Part shown: positions 31,608-41,262 of the stretch, piece by piece
How positions within the stretch are numbered: position 1 is the stretch's first letter
Layout: every line of letters starts with the position of its first letter
Source: a virus
Direction: 5' to 3' (one strand)
Length of the DNA: 49,103 bases
Virus record (IMG/VR): IMGVR_UViG_3300042396_000220
Span: 1-49,103 of that record
Notes under the pieces: generated by a model
Database searches by the model: none
The model's input: the letters and a program-made list of their open reading frames with translations, nothing else
Told to the model about the DNA's origin: nothing
Made by a program: the position numbers and the translations under genes

Positions 31608-32620
31608 TACGCAGCCTCGTAAGTGGAGGCTGAGTTTCCACCGTCGAGGGTGTCGCAGGGCTCACCGGCTGGGCCGCTCGGGATGCCTTGGTCACACCCG
31701 GGCCGCAAATACCAGAACGAGGTGTAGCCAATCGCCCCCTGCCGCCGCCCGGAAATCGGGGCCACTGCATCAGACTCAAAGGCCAGCCGCAAATCACGCC
31801 CGTAAACCCCCATGGCACCCTCGACGTTCTTCCCAGCAATGCGGGCAAGCCACGCTTCTGCACCTGAAAGCAGTGCCGTGTACATACCCGGAGAGATGTC
31901 GAGGTAATCGGTGATGACGTACTTGGTGCCAGCCGGGTAGCCCATCTTCCCGGCGGGGCTCCATGCGTAAGCCTTGTTCTGGTTGGCAACTCCATAGATC
32001 AGGGCTTCGTCAGCGTAGGCATTCATGCCCGTCAGGCTTTCGGGGTGGCGAGTGGGGTCAGCCGACACCCGGATCACAGAGCCAATCATTAAATTGGTGA
32101 AGGTCGTGCCCGTGCCCGCAATCTCCTTGTCGGTCCACTGGACGGTGCCTGCACGGGCCTGCGGCTCCCAGCCTGTGAACCGGAGGTCTTTGGGTCGCCG
32201 CCGGTAGCTGAAGGTCACGCAGGAGTCATTCGACCAGCCGTTGTAGATGCACAGGTCATAGCGGTCGGGGACATTCTTGGATGGAATGACAGTCCAAGCG
32301 ATCCGGGTGAAGTTCCTGAAGTTGGAATTCATCAACCGCTCCCACTCGGTCGGGTTCAGGTACTCGGCTACCAGCCCGGTCTGCGGAAGCGTGAAGGCAT
32401 CGACACTCTGGCAACCCCATGGCAGGGTGTGGCGGGTCAACTTGTCGTGGCAGCAAAGCTCAAGGTTTTCGGTGGCGTGATACCACCTCCAATCCCGAAC
32501 AGATACCAAGTCCCGGTAGGCATGGAACAAAGACTGGCGCAGCACCCGATGCTCTTGGTCTTGGGCACCACCCCCCACGGAATCCATGAGGTAGGAAACG
32601 CAATCTAGGCTCGTATACAC
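31607..32620 (-). CDS. tail tubular A / head-tail adaptor-like protein, 337 aa
   Basis: GTG start with GAAGGGG upstream. The N-terminal helices (VLRQSLFHAYRDLVSVRDWRWY) and the following beta domain (VIPSKNVPDRYDLCIYNGW, FSYRRRPKDLRFTGWEP) fit the pattern of short-tail adaptor proteins, with a C-terminal helix (YTALLSGAEAWLARIAGK). It precedes the nozzle-like gene with TAATG overlap, as in T7-like phages. Confidence 0.65.
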   Translation of the reverse strand: MYTSLDCVSYLMDSVGGGAQDQEHRVLRQSLFHAYRDLVSVRDWRWYHATENLELCCHDKLTRHTLPWGCQSVDAFTLPQTGLVAEYLNPTEWERLMNSNFRNFTRIAWTVIPSKNVPDRYDLCIYNGWSNDSCVTFSYRRRPKDLRFTGWEPQARAGTVQWTDKEIAGTGTTFTNLMIGSVIRVSADPTRHPESLTGMNAYADEALIYGVANQNKAYAWSPAGKMGYPAGTKYVITDYLDISPGMYTALLSGAEAWLARIAGKNVEGAMGVYGRDLRLAFESDAVAPISGRRQGAIGYTSFWYLRPGCDQGIPSGPAGEPCDTLDGGNSASTYEAA

Positions 32621-32634
32621 GTTTTGCCCCTTCT

Positions 32635-34962
32635 CTAGTCCGCAATGGCATAGGGCTTGACGGTCGAGGAATTCTCTCTGCCAGTCGGAATTGGCCGGGT
32701 GGCAACAAAGATGCCGCCGCCATACTGAACGTCATTCCAATCAGCACCTTCTGGGAGGGGGGCGGTGACCCACGCCCCTCCATCGGCAGAGCGAAGGCAA
32801 AGCGAAGAACCCGGAGCGACCGCGACAAACCACCCGTTGCCGAAGGTCACGCCAGTCCAGTTGGCAGAAAACGGGAGATTTGTGCTGTAGTTGTTCCAGC
32901 CCTGACCGTCGAAGGAAGTGACGATCTTGCCTTGCGTCCCAACGGCAACAAACTGGTTGCCATCAGCTATGTCGTTCCAGACTGCGGACTGCCCAAGGGA
33001 AATCCACTCCCAAGACAAGCCGCCGTCACGGGAAAAGAGTGCTTTGTCAGTCGCGGAAAGTGAAGTGCCGACCTCCACGCCTCCTGCACCAACAGCTACA
33101 GCACCGATCCCGGGCCGGTTGGCAACGGATCGCACCTGAACAAAAGAGTATTTGTCCGTTTCGGGAACGTCGCACTGCCCCCATGTGTTTCCACCGTCGC
33201 CTGTCCAGAACGCCACAACCTGCGCCGTCTTCGGCTTTCCGTCCCAGCCGGGGTTCCCAAAGGGTATTTTTGTTTCCTGATAGATAAACAGAACGTGGAC
33301 ACTGCCAACTGTGCAGATGAAGCTCCGCGAGGGGTCGTATTCAATCGAACCAATCACGGGCGGCCAAAACCGCATTGGATGCTTGGCTGTTGGCGTCCAA
33401 GCTGCACCGCGATTCGTGCTGACGTAAAGCGAGAACCCGCTTCCTCCTTGAGCTATCAATGAAGAAAGCCAAGTGCCATTGGCAAAAGCTGGGGCCGAAG
33501 GTGCGTAATTCTCTGGGTCAACCGCGTTGGTCGGTCGGGCAAACTCCCGGTTTGTTTCGGAAGACCGGCGGTTGAAGCCCTGCGTGATAAACGTGCCGTC
33601 TGCGTAAGCCATCTTGCCATGCGCCAGCCCGGTTGCCGTCCTCCAAGACGCACCCGTGGATGGGTCTCGGATGTCGAGCTTGACCGAATTGGAGTAGACG
33701 GGGCCTGAAGTAATAGTCGTGGCAACGCATCGGTACAGTGAATTGTCTGCCGTTGATGGCGGATCAAGCGAAGCAACGAACGAATACTGCTGTCCGGTGA
33801 AAACCGGATACCAAGTGTTGTCACCGTTGTTGTTTACTGGGTTCTGCTCCCATGCGTAATCAACAATGCTTCCGTCTGCCGCTCGGGCCTCGGCAGTCAG
33901 GGTGACGAAATCTCCCGGAAACACTCTCTGAGGGGTGGGCTGGGTAGTGAAGTAAAGCTGCGGGCCACCGCTGGCCCCAACCGACAACAGAGCTGGCTCT
34001 GTGGCTACGGTGCCTGCCCCAATGAACGAGCCGACGCAGCGGTAGTATTTCCCGTCATCTTCGACAGCCGCCCTGAGTGAGAGGACCGCCGACTTTGCAC
34101 CAGAAATGGTTGTCCACAGGGCGGAAGTAGGCGTCCGCGACCACTGCCATTCGTAATCGGCTGGCGGTTTGCTGAACTCAACGACAAACTGGGCCGTGTC
34201 GCCAATGTCGCACCACACCGGCATAGGCTGAGTCAGCACCTTGTTGCCAGTGGTCGGGTCAGCAACAGCAATGACAGCCGCCGTCGTGCTATAGACCGTT
34301 TTGGCAGTGGGGGCTGAAGCGGCACAGCGGTACGAGTTGCCAGAGTTTGCAGCCCTCGCCGTGAACACTAGACGTTTTTCGTTGCCACCGGGAATGTCAG
34401 TCCAAGTGGTGGCTCCAGTTTTCTGGAACTGCCATTTGTAGGTGACCGTATCAGTGGGATTGCAAGTTGCCTCTGCCGTCAGGATCACCGCATAGCCATC
34501 GACCGTGGAGACATTCCGGGGCTGGGTCGTGAATGTGATGACTCCAGTCAGGTCTCCACCACCACCACCACCACCGTCACCCCCGCCCCCGCTGCTACTC
34601 GGCAGGACAAGGTTCAGGACAAGGTTGGGGGATGTTCCCGTGATCGTGGCATCGGCAGTCGTGCCTGTGGTCACAGTGCCAATCTGCAAATTGACAGGAG
34701 GGCCGACTTGGCCTCGGGGACCGGCTGGGCCAGAAGGGCCGGAGGGGCCAGCTTGACCGGCAGAACCAGACTCGGCCTGATAGGGAAGCTCTATGTAGAG
34801 GTCTACACCGTTGCCGATCTTGTACCGGCCAGTGTCCGACTCATAGGCGCACTCCCCCGGTCTGAGCATTGGGTTATCCAAAGCCCATTCAATGGAAGGA
34901 CGGCTCGGCATTGCAAACGGGGACCGGCACTTGTGGCACCCGCAGCCTTGGCAGCAACTCAT
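32635..34962 (-). CDS. tail fibre/spike with collagen-like, Ig-like and beta-propeller-like regions, 775 aa
   Basis: Start [12 protein letters not shown] overlaps the preceding TGA; the frame continues upstream only within that gene. Order: Cys-rich N-terminus, an Mtd-N-like attachment segment (WALDNPMLRPGECAYESDTGRYKIGNGVDLYIELPY), a short Gly-X-Y collagen-like run, a Gly/Asp linker, three Ig-like repeats of about 90-100 residues (each with W and YRC), and a C-terminal region with recurring SxDGGxxW and GNGWFVAV motifs as in BNR/sialidase-type propellers. Probable receptor-binding or cell-surface carbohydrate-binding protein. Confidence 0.75.
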   Translation of the reverse strand: MSCCQGCGCHKCRSPFAMPSRPSIEWALDNPMLRPGECAYESDTGRYKIGNGVDLYIELPYQAESGSAGQAGPSGPSGPAGPRGQVGPPVNLQIGTVTTGTTADATITGTSPNLVLNLVLPSSSGGGGDGGGGGGGDLTGVITFTTQPRNVSTVDGYAVILTAEATCNPTDTVTYKWQFQKTGATTWTDIPGGNEKRLVFTARAANSGNSYRCAASAPTAKTVYSTTAAVIAVADPTTGNKVLTQPMPVWCDIGDTAQFVVEFSKPPADYEWQWSRTPTSALWTTISGAKSAVLSLRAAVEDDGKYYRCVGSFIGAGTVATEPALLSVGASGGPQLYFTTQPTPQRVFPGDFVTLTAEARAADGSIVDYAWEQNPVNNNGDNTWYPVFTGQQYSFVASLDPPSTADNSLYRCVATTITSGPVYSNSVKLDIRDPSTGASWRTATGLAHGKMAYADGTFITQGFNRRSSETNREFARPTNAVDPENYAPSAPAFANGTWLSSLIAQGGSGFSLYVSTNRGAAWTPTAKHPMRFWPPVIGSIEYDPSRSFICTVGSVHVLFIYQETKIPFGNPGWDGKPKTAQVVAFWTGDGGNTWGQCDVPETDKYSFVQVRSVANRPGIGAVAVGAGGVEVGTSLSATDKALFSRDGGLSWEWISLGQSAVWNDIADGNQFVAVGTQGKIVTSFDGQGWNNYSTNLPFSANWTGVTFGNGWFVAVAPGSSLCLRSADGGAWVTAPLPEGADWNDVQYGGGIFVATRPIPTGRENSSTVKPYAIAD

Positions 34963-35129
34963 GGAGTCGGCATCCCGTAGTTGTTCTTTTCCTGCTCTTT
35001 GAGCCAAGCGTTCATGCGGGCCATTTCGGCATCGGCCTCGGCTTTGTCCTTGGCGATCTTTGCTTCCCACTCCGCGTCAGCGATGGCGGGGTCGGGGATG
35101 TCTTCCCACCACTTCTCGTCCGGGATCAT
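34959..35129 (-). CDS. small coiled-coil protein, 56 aa
   Basis: ATG overlapping the TGA of the fibre gene before it (AAATGA). [50 protein letters not shown] is a charged helix with a Trp/Pro-rich start. It sits between two fibre genes and could be a fibre chaperone or connector. Its TGA overlaps the following fibre ATG. Confidence 0.55.
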   Translation of the reverse strand: MIPDEKWWEDIPDPAIADAEWEAKIAKDKAEADAEMARMNAWLKEQEKNNYGMPTP

Positions 35130-36886
35130 TTGGTGTCTCCGAAGGCGTACCAAGTGTTAGTGCCGGTCTTGATGAGTTCCACGAAGTTGAGTTCACCGGG
35201 GAGCGTGAGCGTTTGAGCCGCACCACCCGTCTGTGCCCCGGCGGCATTCCGCCAGAACAGGTTCACTCCCGCCGCGCCTTGCAGTGCGGTTGTCCCAAGG
35301 CGGGAGCAATCGTAGATGCGGATCACAGACCCAATCGGAATCGGAACGGTTGCGTTGTCGGGGATCGTGTAGGTAGCCGTCCCGGCGGCAGTGCTGGCGT
35401 TGAGGACCGCGCGACTGCAATCAGTCAGGGCAAGGGTGGTGTCGGCACTGGCAATCCGTATGGTGAGCGGCCCAAGGCAGTCAGCGTTAACCGCGCGGGC
35501 CGGGAACCTGACCGTGGTGCCAGTGGTGACGGTGAAGTTGCCGATGAACTGAACGTCGCCGGTAACGTCGAGCATCCGGGTTGCATTGGGGAACTGGCCG
35601 ATTCCTACGCGAGACAGGAATGCGCTTCGGCTAGTGGTGTCCAGTTGCAAAATGGCGGTCTTGTTCGTGATCGTGCCGCCAGTACCGACAGGGGAAATCT
35701 GGAGATCGACATAGTTCGTGACCGTCCCAGAGCGGACGGCACCTTGCAGAAGCACACCAGAAACATTCGCAGTCGTGCCAGCGAACGTGCTGCTGAAATT
35801 GCTGTGACCGTACTGAAGGCCAATGCCGTTGACGTTGACACTCATCGTGCCAGCGTCATCCGCGACGGCATTGCGCTGGCAAAGAACTGAAACGCCCGAA
35901 ACGCTAGTGGTGCTTACATCAGTTGCACCCGGTACGGTCGGGTAGGCCACGGCAAAGAAATTGCTCGTGCCCGTGAACGTGAAACCCGTGTCCATTGCGT
36001 ACAAGCCGTTAGGAAGCTTGTGCTGGGTGCGCGCGTAATAGGCCGCACCGTAGTTGGATTCGTCAACGTAAACGCGGGCTTTCTCCCGATTCTCTGGGTC
36101 CGCGCCGAATATGGTGCGACCATCAGCGGTGAATGTTGCCAGCGTGGTGCGCTGGTTGTTGCCAGAGAGGGTGGTGTTGACCGTGGAGATCACGGCATCG
36201 GCACCCAACCGCCCGGGGTTCTCCTTCACGCCGAAGTACAGCAAATCACCGGAGTCGGTGGAGATCGTGAGCGCGTCTGCCTCCAGACCCGGAGCCGCAG
36301 TCACCACCAGCGGGCCGGTCATCGTGTCCCCGGCGACGAGAACATAGCGGTCATCCAAATCGGCCTGCGGGACCACCAAGTACCCATCGGTCCCCAGCTT
36401 GGCAAAGTTACCGGCATCGGCTGAAACAACGGTCGGGCCGGGATCGCCTTTGTCTCCCTTGGCTCCATCGCTGCCCGGGTCACCCCTGTCACCTTTGGCA
36501 CCATCCACTCCATCACGGCCCGGAGCCCCATCAGCACCGTCCGCTCCATTGTTGCCGGGAGGGCCAATGGCACCATCGACACCATCCCTCCCCGGTTGAC
36601 CATCGGCACCCGGGGCTCCATCGACTCCATCCCTGCCGGGAGAGCCATCAACTCCATCACGCCCCGGAGGGCCTTCTGGACCCTGCGGACCTTCAGGGCC
36701 GGGAATGCCTACACCAGTGCCGTCTTGACCCGGGGGGCCTTCGGGACCGGCAGGACCGACTTCGCCGCGCTCACCAGTGTCGCCTTTCGGACCCTGCGGG
36801 CCTGCGGGACCGGGAGCCCCGCCGCCGCCACCTCCACCGGAAATGGGCTTCCAAGCTGTGCCATCCCAGAAATGAGCAATAGCCAT
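35126..36886 (-). CDS. collagen-like tail fibre, 586 aa
   Basis: After a short start ([15 protein letters not shown], like other phage fibre N-termini) residues about 24-155 are almost continuous Gly-X-Y repeats ([32 protein letters not shown]), a collagen-like triple helix. This is followed by [22 protein letters not shown], a fibre motif, and a beta-rich C-terminal domain of about 400 residues. It probably forms trimeric fibres. It ends with the coiled-coil gene start overlapping. Confidence 0.85.
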   Translation of the reverse strand: MAIAHFWDGTAWKPISGGGGGGGAPGPAGPQGPKGDTGERGEVGPAGPEGPPGQDGTGVGIPGPEGPQGPEGPPGRDGVDGSPGRDGVDGAPGADGQPGRDGVDGAIGPPGNNGADGADGAPGRDGVDGAKGDRGDPGSDGAKGDKGDPGPTVVSADAGNFAKLGTDGYLVVPQADLDDRYVLVAGDTMTGPLVVTAAPGLEADALTISTDSGDLLYFGVKENPGRLGADAVISTVNTTLSGNNQRTTLATFTADGRTIFGADPENREKARVYVDESNYGAAYYARTQHKLPNGLYAMDTGFTFTGTSNFFAVAYPTVPGATDVSTTSVSGVSVLCQRNAVADDAGTMSVNVNGIGLQYGHSNFSSTFAGTTANVSGVLLQGAVRSGTVTNYVDLQISPVGTGGTITNKTAILQLDTTSRSAFLSRVGIGQFPNATRMLDVTGDVQFIGNFTVTTGTTVRFPARAVNADCLGPLTIRIASADTTLALTDCSRAVLNASTAAGTATYTIPDNATVPIPIGSVIRIYDCSRLGTTALQGAAGVNLFWRNAAGAQTGGAAQTLTLPGELNFVELIKTGTNTWYAFGDTK

Positions 36887-36889
36887 CGT

Positions 36890-37372
36890 TTATTTCTCAA
36901 TGATGGGAATGAGGTATTCGACGCCAGCAATCTTCACTGGGATCGCCCCGATGATGAGCGGCTGGTGGAACGTCAGACCATCCTCCGACAGGCCGATTGG
37001 GTCACCATTGGACTGAACCTCGACCGGCGGGCTGGAGTATTCAATGGGCGAATCCTCATCGAACCCCGGCGGCACCGCATTGGGCTGAATCCAAATTTGG
37101 CCTAGCTCACCCGGCGGCGGCTCAACGTCAGAAACAATGTGGTTATCACCAACAACAGCATCGTTGGACGGCCAGTAGGGGAGGTCTTCCCACCGATCCT
37201 TGCCATTACCGATCTTGGCTTTGAGGGTGTCGGTCTCGTAACCAAACTCACCTTCAGCCAACGGAGGGTTCTTGGAAGTCCAGTTTGCCGCCGTGTCACG
37301 CCGGTACTGAATGCGCCTGTATTCAGGGCATTTGGCAGGCTGGCTCGGTTTGTGGCAGTGGCAGCAACTCAT
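36890..37372 (-). CDS. short fibre protein with Mtd-N-like domain, 160 aa
   Basis: The ATG at 37372 follows the stop of the 736-aa fibre. The N-terminus has CC-CHC residues like the 775-aa fibre, then an Mtd-N-like attachment domain (RDTAANWTSKNPPLAEGEFGYETDTLKAKIGNGKDRWEDLPYW). The C-terminal 40 residues (SNGDPIGLSEDGLTFHQPLIIGAIPVKIAGVEYLIPIIEK) closely match the end of the 123-aa fibre gene at 40410. Probably a virion-attached adapter or fibre tip. Confidence 0.7.
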   Translation of the reverse strand: MSCCHCHKPSQPAKCPEYRRIQYRRDTAANWTSKNPPLAEGEFGYETDTLKAKIGNGKDRWEDLPYWPSNDAVVGDNHIVSDVEPPPGELGQIWIQPNAVPPGFDEDSPIEYSSPPVEVQSNGDPIGLSEDGLTFHQPLIIGAIPVKIAGVEYLIPIIEK

Positions 37373-37374
37373 TG

Positions 37375-39585
37375 TTAGTAAGCCGCCTTCCAGCGAATGC
37401 CAGAGAATGTTGCCTCGCTTGATCGTGCGCCGGGGCTGCATGAAATGTCGCGGTTTTTATTGCTAACGGTGCAGAAGCCATAGGTAACGGCAGTCCCAAC
37501 GAGCCGCATGGCAAGCGGATAGCTGGCTTCAAGTTCCGCCAGCGGAAACTGTGGCGGCAGACGCAGCGGCACCCACGAGCCGCTGCCAGCACCGAATGAC
37601 AGGGTGCCCTTGAGTTCAATGAAGCCACCGATCATCCTCGCTTGAATCTCGGTAGAGACAGACTCCCTCGCCCCATCCATGCGCACCATCCATGTCCAAT
37701 CAATGTCGGGCGGTGGTGCCTTGGTGCCACCCACCAGCATCAGCTTCACCTCATCCAACACAGACTTCTTGAAAGCGGCCAAGGCAGGATCGTTGATCGA
37801 AGGCGAGGCAATCGGGTTGATAACCGCCAGCTTTGAGTCGATTTCCGGCTTCGTGTAGGTGTCTGCCGTCTTTGCATACGGGGCCAGTTCGTCCTTCTGC
37901 ACGAGGATGCCAATATCGGCCAGCGTCAGGAACTTCGCGTCGGCCTGATCCTTCGTGTAGGTCTTGGTATCGACGTACCCAAACACTTCCGCCTTGGTTG
38001 CCCAGACTGCGGTCAGGTCCGACTTGAGGACGTACCGATCATCAGCTTCGGCTCGTGTGTAGATGCTATCGAAGACTGATTGAAGCTGGACCTGCAAGAG
38101 GGACACTGCTTCAGCGGTGCGGGCACCATAACGTGCGTCGGCATCCACCTGAGTGATGTAGGGGGACAGGTCAACGGTCGGAGCGGCTTTGCTCTCCAGC
38201 GTGGTCAGACGCTCCTTGATGGGCTCAAAGTCAGACTGATACGGGATCAGTTCCTTGCCGCCCGGGGTATCAAGCACAAGACGGGGGCCGTAGCCCTCAT
38301 TGGTGTCGGTGTAGACCAAGCCGGGATTGCTCGTAGAGATGGCATCACCAAAGGTGTAGCCCTTGGCGACCATGCCGTTGACTACCAAGTTCTGGGTGTT
38401 GTCGGCCTTCTTGGCATACCGATCATCGCTCTCTGCCCGGGTGTAGATGCTGTCGAAGACTGCCTGAAGCTGGGTGGTGATGAGCGTGGTTGTGGAAATC
38501 GGGGCATAGCCAGAGAGGTCAGCTTGCGTTGCCAGATGGCTGACAATTCCCCCGTCGTTCCACCCCAGCTTCCAGTTGTCGCCTTCCTTGACTGGGGCCA
38601 GAGACAAGCCGCCCTTCCACGCAATCGGGGACATGGCATCCCCGGTGAACTTGATCGCAGAGGGTTCGATCTCGACATCCCGGATGGCATCCAAAACGTC
38701 AATCTGGCCGGTGCCAATGTCGCCGCCCAGATTGGAAACAATCTCTTGGAGAGAGGTGATGCTTGCCAGAAGCACGTTGTCGTTGGCAATGCTGAAGTCC
38801 TTGTCGGCATCCAGCTTGGCATCGACTTCGGACTTGTTGTAGGTGTCGGACTTGTCGGCTTTGAGGGCGATGGAATCGCCAAAGGTCTTTGCCACCAATT
38901 GCAAGTTGGAATCAGCTTGCTGGAAGTAGGTGTCAAGCTCAACGTCAACTTCCGTCTTGGTGTAGGTGTCGGTCTTGTCTGCCTTGAGGTCGAGGGCCGC
39001 ATCAACCTCTGGCTTGGTGTAGTAGCCAGAGAGGTCAACAGTGCCGCCGGTCAGGGCGAAGATGTCCACCCTCTGAGGATTGCCGAAAGGCTTGTTCAAC
39101 TCATCGCTGGTCAGCTTGAGCCATTGGCCTTCAGCCGTCTGCATGACGATCATGGACGGATTTTGGGGAGTGGGCAGACCCGCTTCCGACTTGACGATCT
39201 TGGCGAAGGAACTCAATTGGCCGGTGAGCGTGATCGTGGTCTGGTATTCCTGCCGCGTAATGGACACAAGGGTGCCAACGTCCTTGAAGTAGTGCAGCCC
39301 GTCATCCAGAACGGCAAAGGCATCTTCCAGCCCTTGAGGCGTTTCGGCCCCAGCGTCAGGCACCGCACCCTCATGGAGGGTAATGGCCGACTCTGGGATC
39401 GTAGCCAGAGCGTCGTTCAAGTCAGTGAGGGTAGCCAGACCCGTCAGGTCCGTTGCCGGGATGGCCGCAATGGCATCGGTGACAAACTGCTCTGTCGCCA
39501 GACCAGTCGTGTCCACTGAGCCGCCAGCACCACCGGCTGCAACCCACTGACCGTTTGACTTGACGTAAAGCTGTTTAGCACACAT
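37375..39585 (-). CDS. long tail fibre with repeated YTKxEVDxxL motifs, 736 aa
   Basis: ATG overlapping the end of the 276-aa fibre gene by 11 bases. The body has many short repeats of the form DLSGYYTKPEVDAALDLKADKTDTYTKTEVD, typical of T4/T5-type fibre shafts; the segments FDSIYTRAESDDRYAKKAD and FDSIYTRAEADDRYVLKSD show an internal duplication. The C-terminal about 115 residues (from PPPDIDWTWMVRM) are paralogous to the end of the neighbouring 276-aa fibre. Probable receptor-binding fibre. Confidence 0.8.
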   Translation of the reverse strand: MCAKQLYVKSNGQWVAAGGAGGSVDTTGLATEQFVTDAIAAIPATDLTGLATLTDLNDALATIPESAITLHEGAVPDAGAETPQGLEDAFAVLDDGLHYFKDVGTLVSITRQEYQTTITLTGQLSSFAKIVKSEAGLPTPQNPSMIVMQTAEGQWLKLTSDELNKPFGNPQRVDIFALTGGTVDLSGYYTKPEVDAALDLKADKTDTYTKTEVDVELDTYFQQADSNLQLVAKTFGDSIALKADKSDTYNKSEVDAKLDADKDFSIANDNVLLASITSLQEIVSNLGGDIGTGQIDVLDAIRDVEIEPSAIKFTGDAMSPIAWKGGLSLAPVKEGDNWKLGWNDGGIVSHLATQADLSGYAPISTTTLITTQLQAVFDSIYTRAESDDRYAKKADNTQNLVVNGMVAKGYTFGDAISTSNPGLVYTDTNEGYGPRLVLDTPGGKELIPYQSDFEPIKERLTTLESKAAPTVDLSPYITQVDADARYGARTAEAVSLLQVQLQSVFDSIYTRAEADDRYVLKSDLTAVWATKAEVFGYVDTKTYTKDQADAKFLTLADIGILVQKDELAPYAKTADTYTKPEIDSKLAVINPIASPSINDPALAAFKKSVLDEVKLMLVGGTKAPPPDIDWTWMVRMDGARESVSTEIQARMIGGFIELKGTLSFGAGSGSWVPLRLPPQFPLAELEASYPLAMRLVGTAVTYGFCTVSNKNRDISCSPGARSSEATFSGIRWKAAY

Positions 39586-40405
39586 AAGCGATCATTCCGT
39601 CGAAGGAAACATGGGTAAATTTGCCGCCGCTGGCCACTACGTTGAGGTCACCAGAAGTGGTCAGGGTGACCGACACAAACCGGAAGGCGACTTTGTTTTC
39701 CTTGCCGGTGACCACCGCGCTGCAATCCACCAGCGGCTTCGGCAAGCTGGCGGGGAGAGTGCGGACGGTCGTGTAGGTGCCGGGGGACGAGTAGGTGAAA
39801 ACCAGTTCGCCTCTGAGAAGGAGGACACCGTTGGTTTGCTTGGCTTCGATCAGGCCCGCGCCCTGCTTGACAACAAGCGGGGTCCAGTCGAAGTCGGGTG
39901 GTGGAGTCTTCCCACCAGCGATCATCGTGCGGACGATAGACTTGACCTCTGGCTCGGTCATGGTCTTGGGCTGGGAAGCCAAAACTTTCTGGATTTCTTG
40001 GGTGATCGGAACGGCGAGGTCGGTAGTGACTGATTCGCCTTCAGCACCCTTTCCCGTAGCGGGGGCAAGCCACAAGTCTCCGTCTTTGCCAACGGGAGCG
40101 GATTCCTGCTCAAAGACTTCAGGAAGTTCCTCGACCTTTGCATACCCAGCAAGGTCGATGGTGCCGCCAGAAGACAGGGCGACAAGAAGCTGATCCACCT
40201 CGGCCTTGGAATAGACAGTGGCAATCTCCCCATCGACATACTCGGTGGTCGCATAGGCAGACAGGTCAACGGCTGACCCGCCACCGGGGAGAGCCGCCAG
40301 AAGGGCATCCACCTCAAGGTCGCTGTAGTAGCCGACAATTCCCTTGAGGGGCTTGATGGCGAGGGAGTAGGGCTGGTGCGGTTGCTGGCGTTCTGGTGCA
40401 GGCAT
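39575..40405 (-). CDS. tail fibre, 276 aa, paralog of the 736-aa fibre end
   Basis: ATG with GAGG nine bases upstream. It has two YY/YA...EVD-type repeats (YYSDLEVDALLAALPGGG, YATTEYVDGEIATVYSKAEVDQLL), then the C-terminal domain PPPDFDWTPLVVKQGAGLIEAKQTNGVLLLRGEL ..., recognisably similar in order and spacing to the same domain in the 736-aa fibre but with much divergence. The two genes may arise from duplication and provide different receptor specificities. Confidence 0.75.
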   Translation of the reverse strand: MPAPERQQPHQPYSLAIKPLKGIVGYYSDLEVDALLAALPGGGSAVDLSAYATTEYVDGEIATVYSKAEVDQLLVALSSGGTIDLAGYAKVEELPEVFEQESAPVGKDGDLWLAPATGKGAEGESVTTDLAVPITQEIQKVLASQPKTMTEPEVKSIVRTMIAGGKTPPPDFDWTPLVVKQGAGLIEAKQTNGVLLLRGELVFTYSSPGTYTTVRTLPASLPKPLVDCSAVVTGKENKVAFRFVSVTLTTSGDLNVVASGGKFTHVSFDGMIAYVC

Positions 40406-40409
40406 GACG

Positions 40410-40781
40410 TTATTCCTCAATAAGTGGCAGCAGGAACCGCTTGCCGTTCACGATGATCGGGATGCCACCAACGATTAGGGGCTGATAGAAGTTCACGCCG
40501 TCTTGCGAGAGACCTATGGGTTGACCGTCAGTCTGGGTCGTGACCTCAGGCGAGGAATGCGTGATCGGTTTGGCGACATCGAAGGCGGCAGCAGCATCAA
40601 CTCCGGGCTCTCCTTTGTCTCCTTTGTCACCCTTGTCGCCTTTGGGGCCTTGAACGGTTCCGACAATGTCGAGAATCTGCTGGACGGTGACCTTCTGAGT
40701 GGTGCCGCCATTGACTGCGGGAAGAACACTCGCCGCAGTCACGGTGCCGGTGGGCAGTTGGCTGATTTTTACGTCTGGCAT
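40410..40781 (-). CDS. short collagen-like fibre protein, 123 aa
   Basis: N-terminus KISQLPTGTVTAASVLPAVNGGTTQKVTVQQI is a common virion-attachment segment of fibre proteins. Then a GPKGDKGDKGDKGEPG collagen-like run and a C-terminal domain (TDGQPIGLSQDGVNFYQPLIVGGIPIIVNGKRFLLPLIEE), the same as in the 160-aa protein at 36890. It may be a trimeric connector or fibre tip. Confidence 0.75.
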   Translation of the reverse strand: MPDVKISQLPTGTVTAASVLPAVNGGTTQKVTVQQILDIVGTVQGPKGDKGDKGDKGEPGVDAAAAFDVAKPITHSSPEVTTQTDGQPIGLSQDGVNFYQPLIVGGIPIIVNGKRFLLPLIEE

Positions 40782-40784
40782 GGA

Positions 40785-40934
40785 TCACTCTTTCCGAAGC
40801 GGAACTCCGTTTTCGGCGGCAATAACTTCCAGAGATTCCGTCAAAAGCCGGTTGGTTACTCGGGGCGGCGGCGGCACTGGGCCACCAGTTTTCGGGTCTT
40901 TGATTGGCCGCAGGAGCCTTTGGTCTTCTGCCAT
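40785..40934 (-). CDS. small protein, 49 aa
   Basis: A small open frame: ATG overlaps the TGA of the next gene and GAGTGGGTG precedes it; stop five bases before the neighbouring ATG. Sequence starts MAEDQRLLRPIKDPKTGG, contains PPPP, and ends in a helix (LLTESLEVIAAENGVPLRKE). It fills the gap between two fibre genes exactly. No family known. Confidence 0.6.
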   Translation of the reverse strand: MAEDQRLLRPIKDPKTGGPVPPPPRVTNRLLTESLEVIAAENGVPLRKE

Positions 40935-41245
40935 CACCCACTCACGCTGATAAAGCCTGTGACATCCGCCCCTTCGCCAACCACATAGGGGCAGGCAAAG
41001 AGTGCTGAAGGAAGCTCAAAAGCGTTGCCTTCGGTGACATCCGTGGTGACTGCATTGCCACTGGAGTCGTGCAAGGGAAAGGAATCCCCATCCGGGTCCA
41101 CCTTGCCGTACCAAGTGATCGTGCCGTCGCCAGAGACCACATAGAGGGTGGCCCCTGCTCCTGCGTTGAAGGGGATGATCTTGGACGTATCCAAGTCCGT
41201 CGTGATCTTGACGGGCATGACGCCGCAGCTTCGCTCAATCTTCAT
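40934..41245 (-). CDS. small structural protein candidate, 103 aa
   Basis: ATG with GAGG upstream. Beta-rich with Gly/Asp (GAGATLYVVSGDGTITWYGKVDPDGDSFPLHDSSGNAVTTDV). Overlaps the 49-aa gene by one base. First gene after candidate promoter C. It could be a fibre base or capsid-associated beta protein; no family known. Confidence 0.6.
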   Translation of the reverse strand: MKIERSCGVMPVKITTDLDTSKIIPFNAGAGATLYVVSGDGTITWYGKVDPDGDSFPLHDSSGNAVTTDVTEGNAFELPSALFACPYVVGEGADVTGFISVSG

Positions 41246-41262
41246 GGGAGCCTCGGATGGCC

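Noticed and set aside
36428-36820. CRISPR-like or satellite repeat
   Set aside because: Repetition comes from Gly-X-Y codons of the collagen-like fibre; no spacers or conserved repeat unit.
38080-39519. Long + strand open frame (479 codons) opposite the 736-aa fibre
   Set aside because: It mirrors a repeat-rich fibre gene; no ribosome binding site or conserved domain. Long antisense frames are expected in GC-rich coding DNA.
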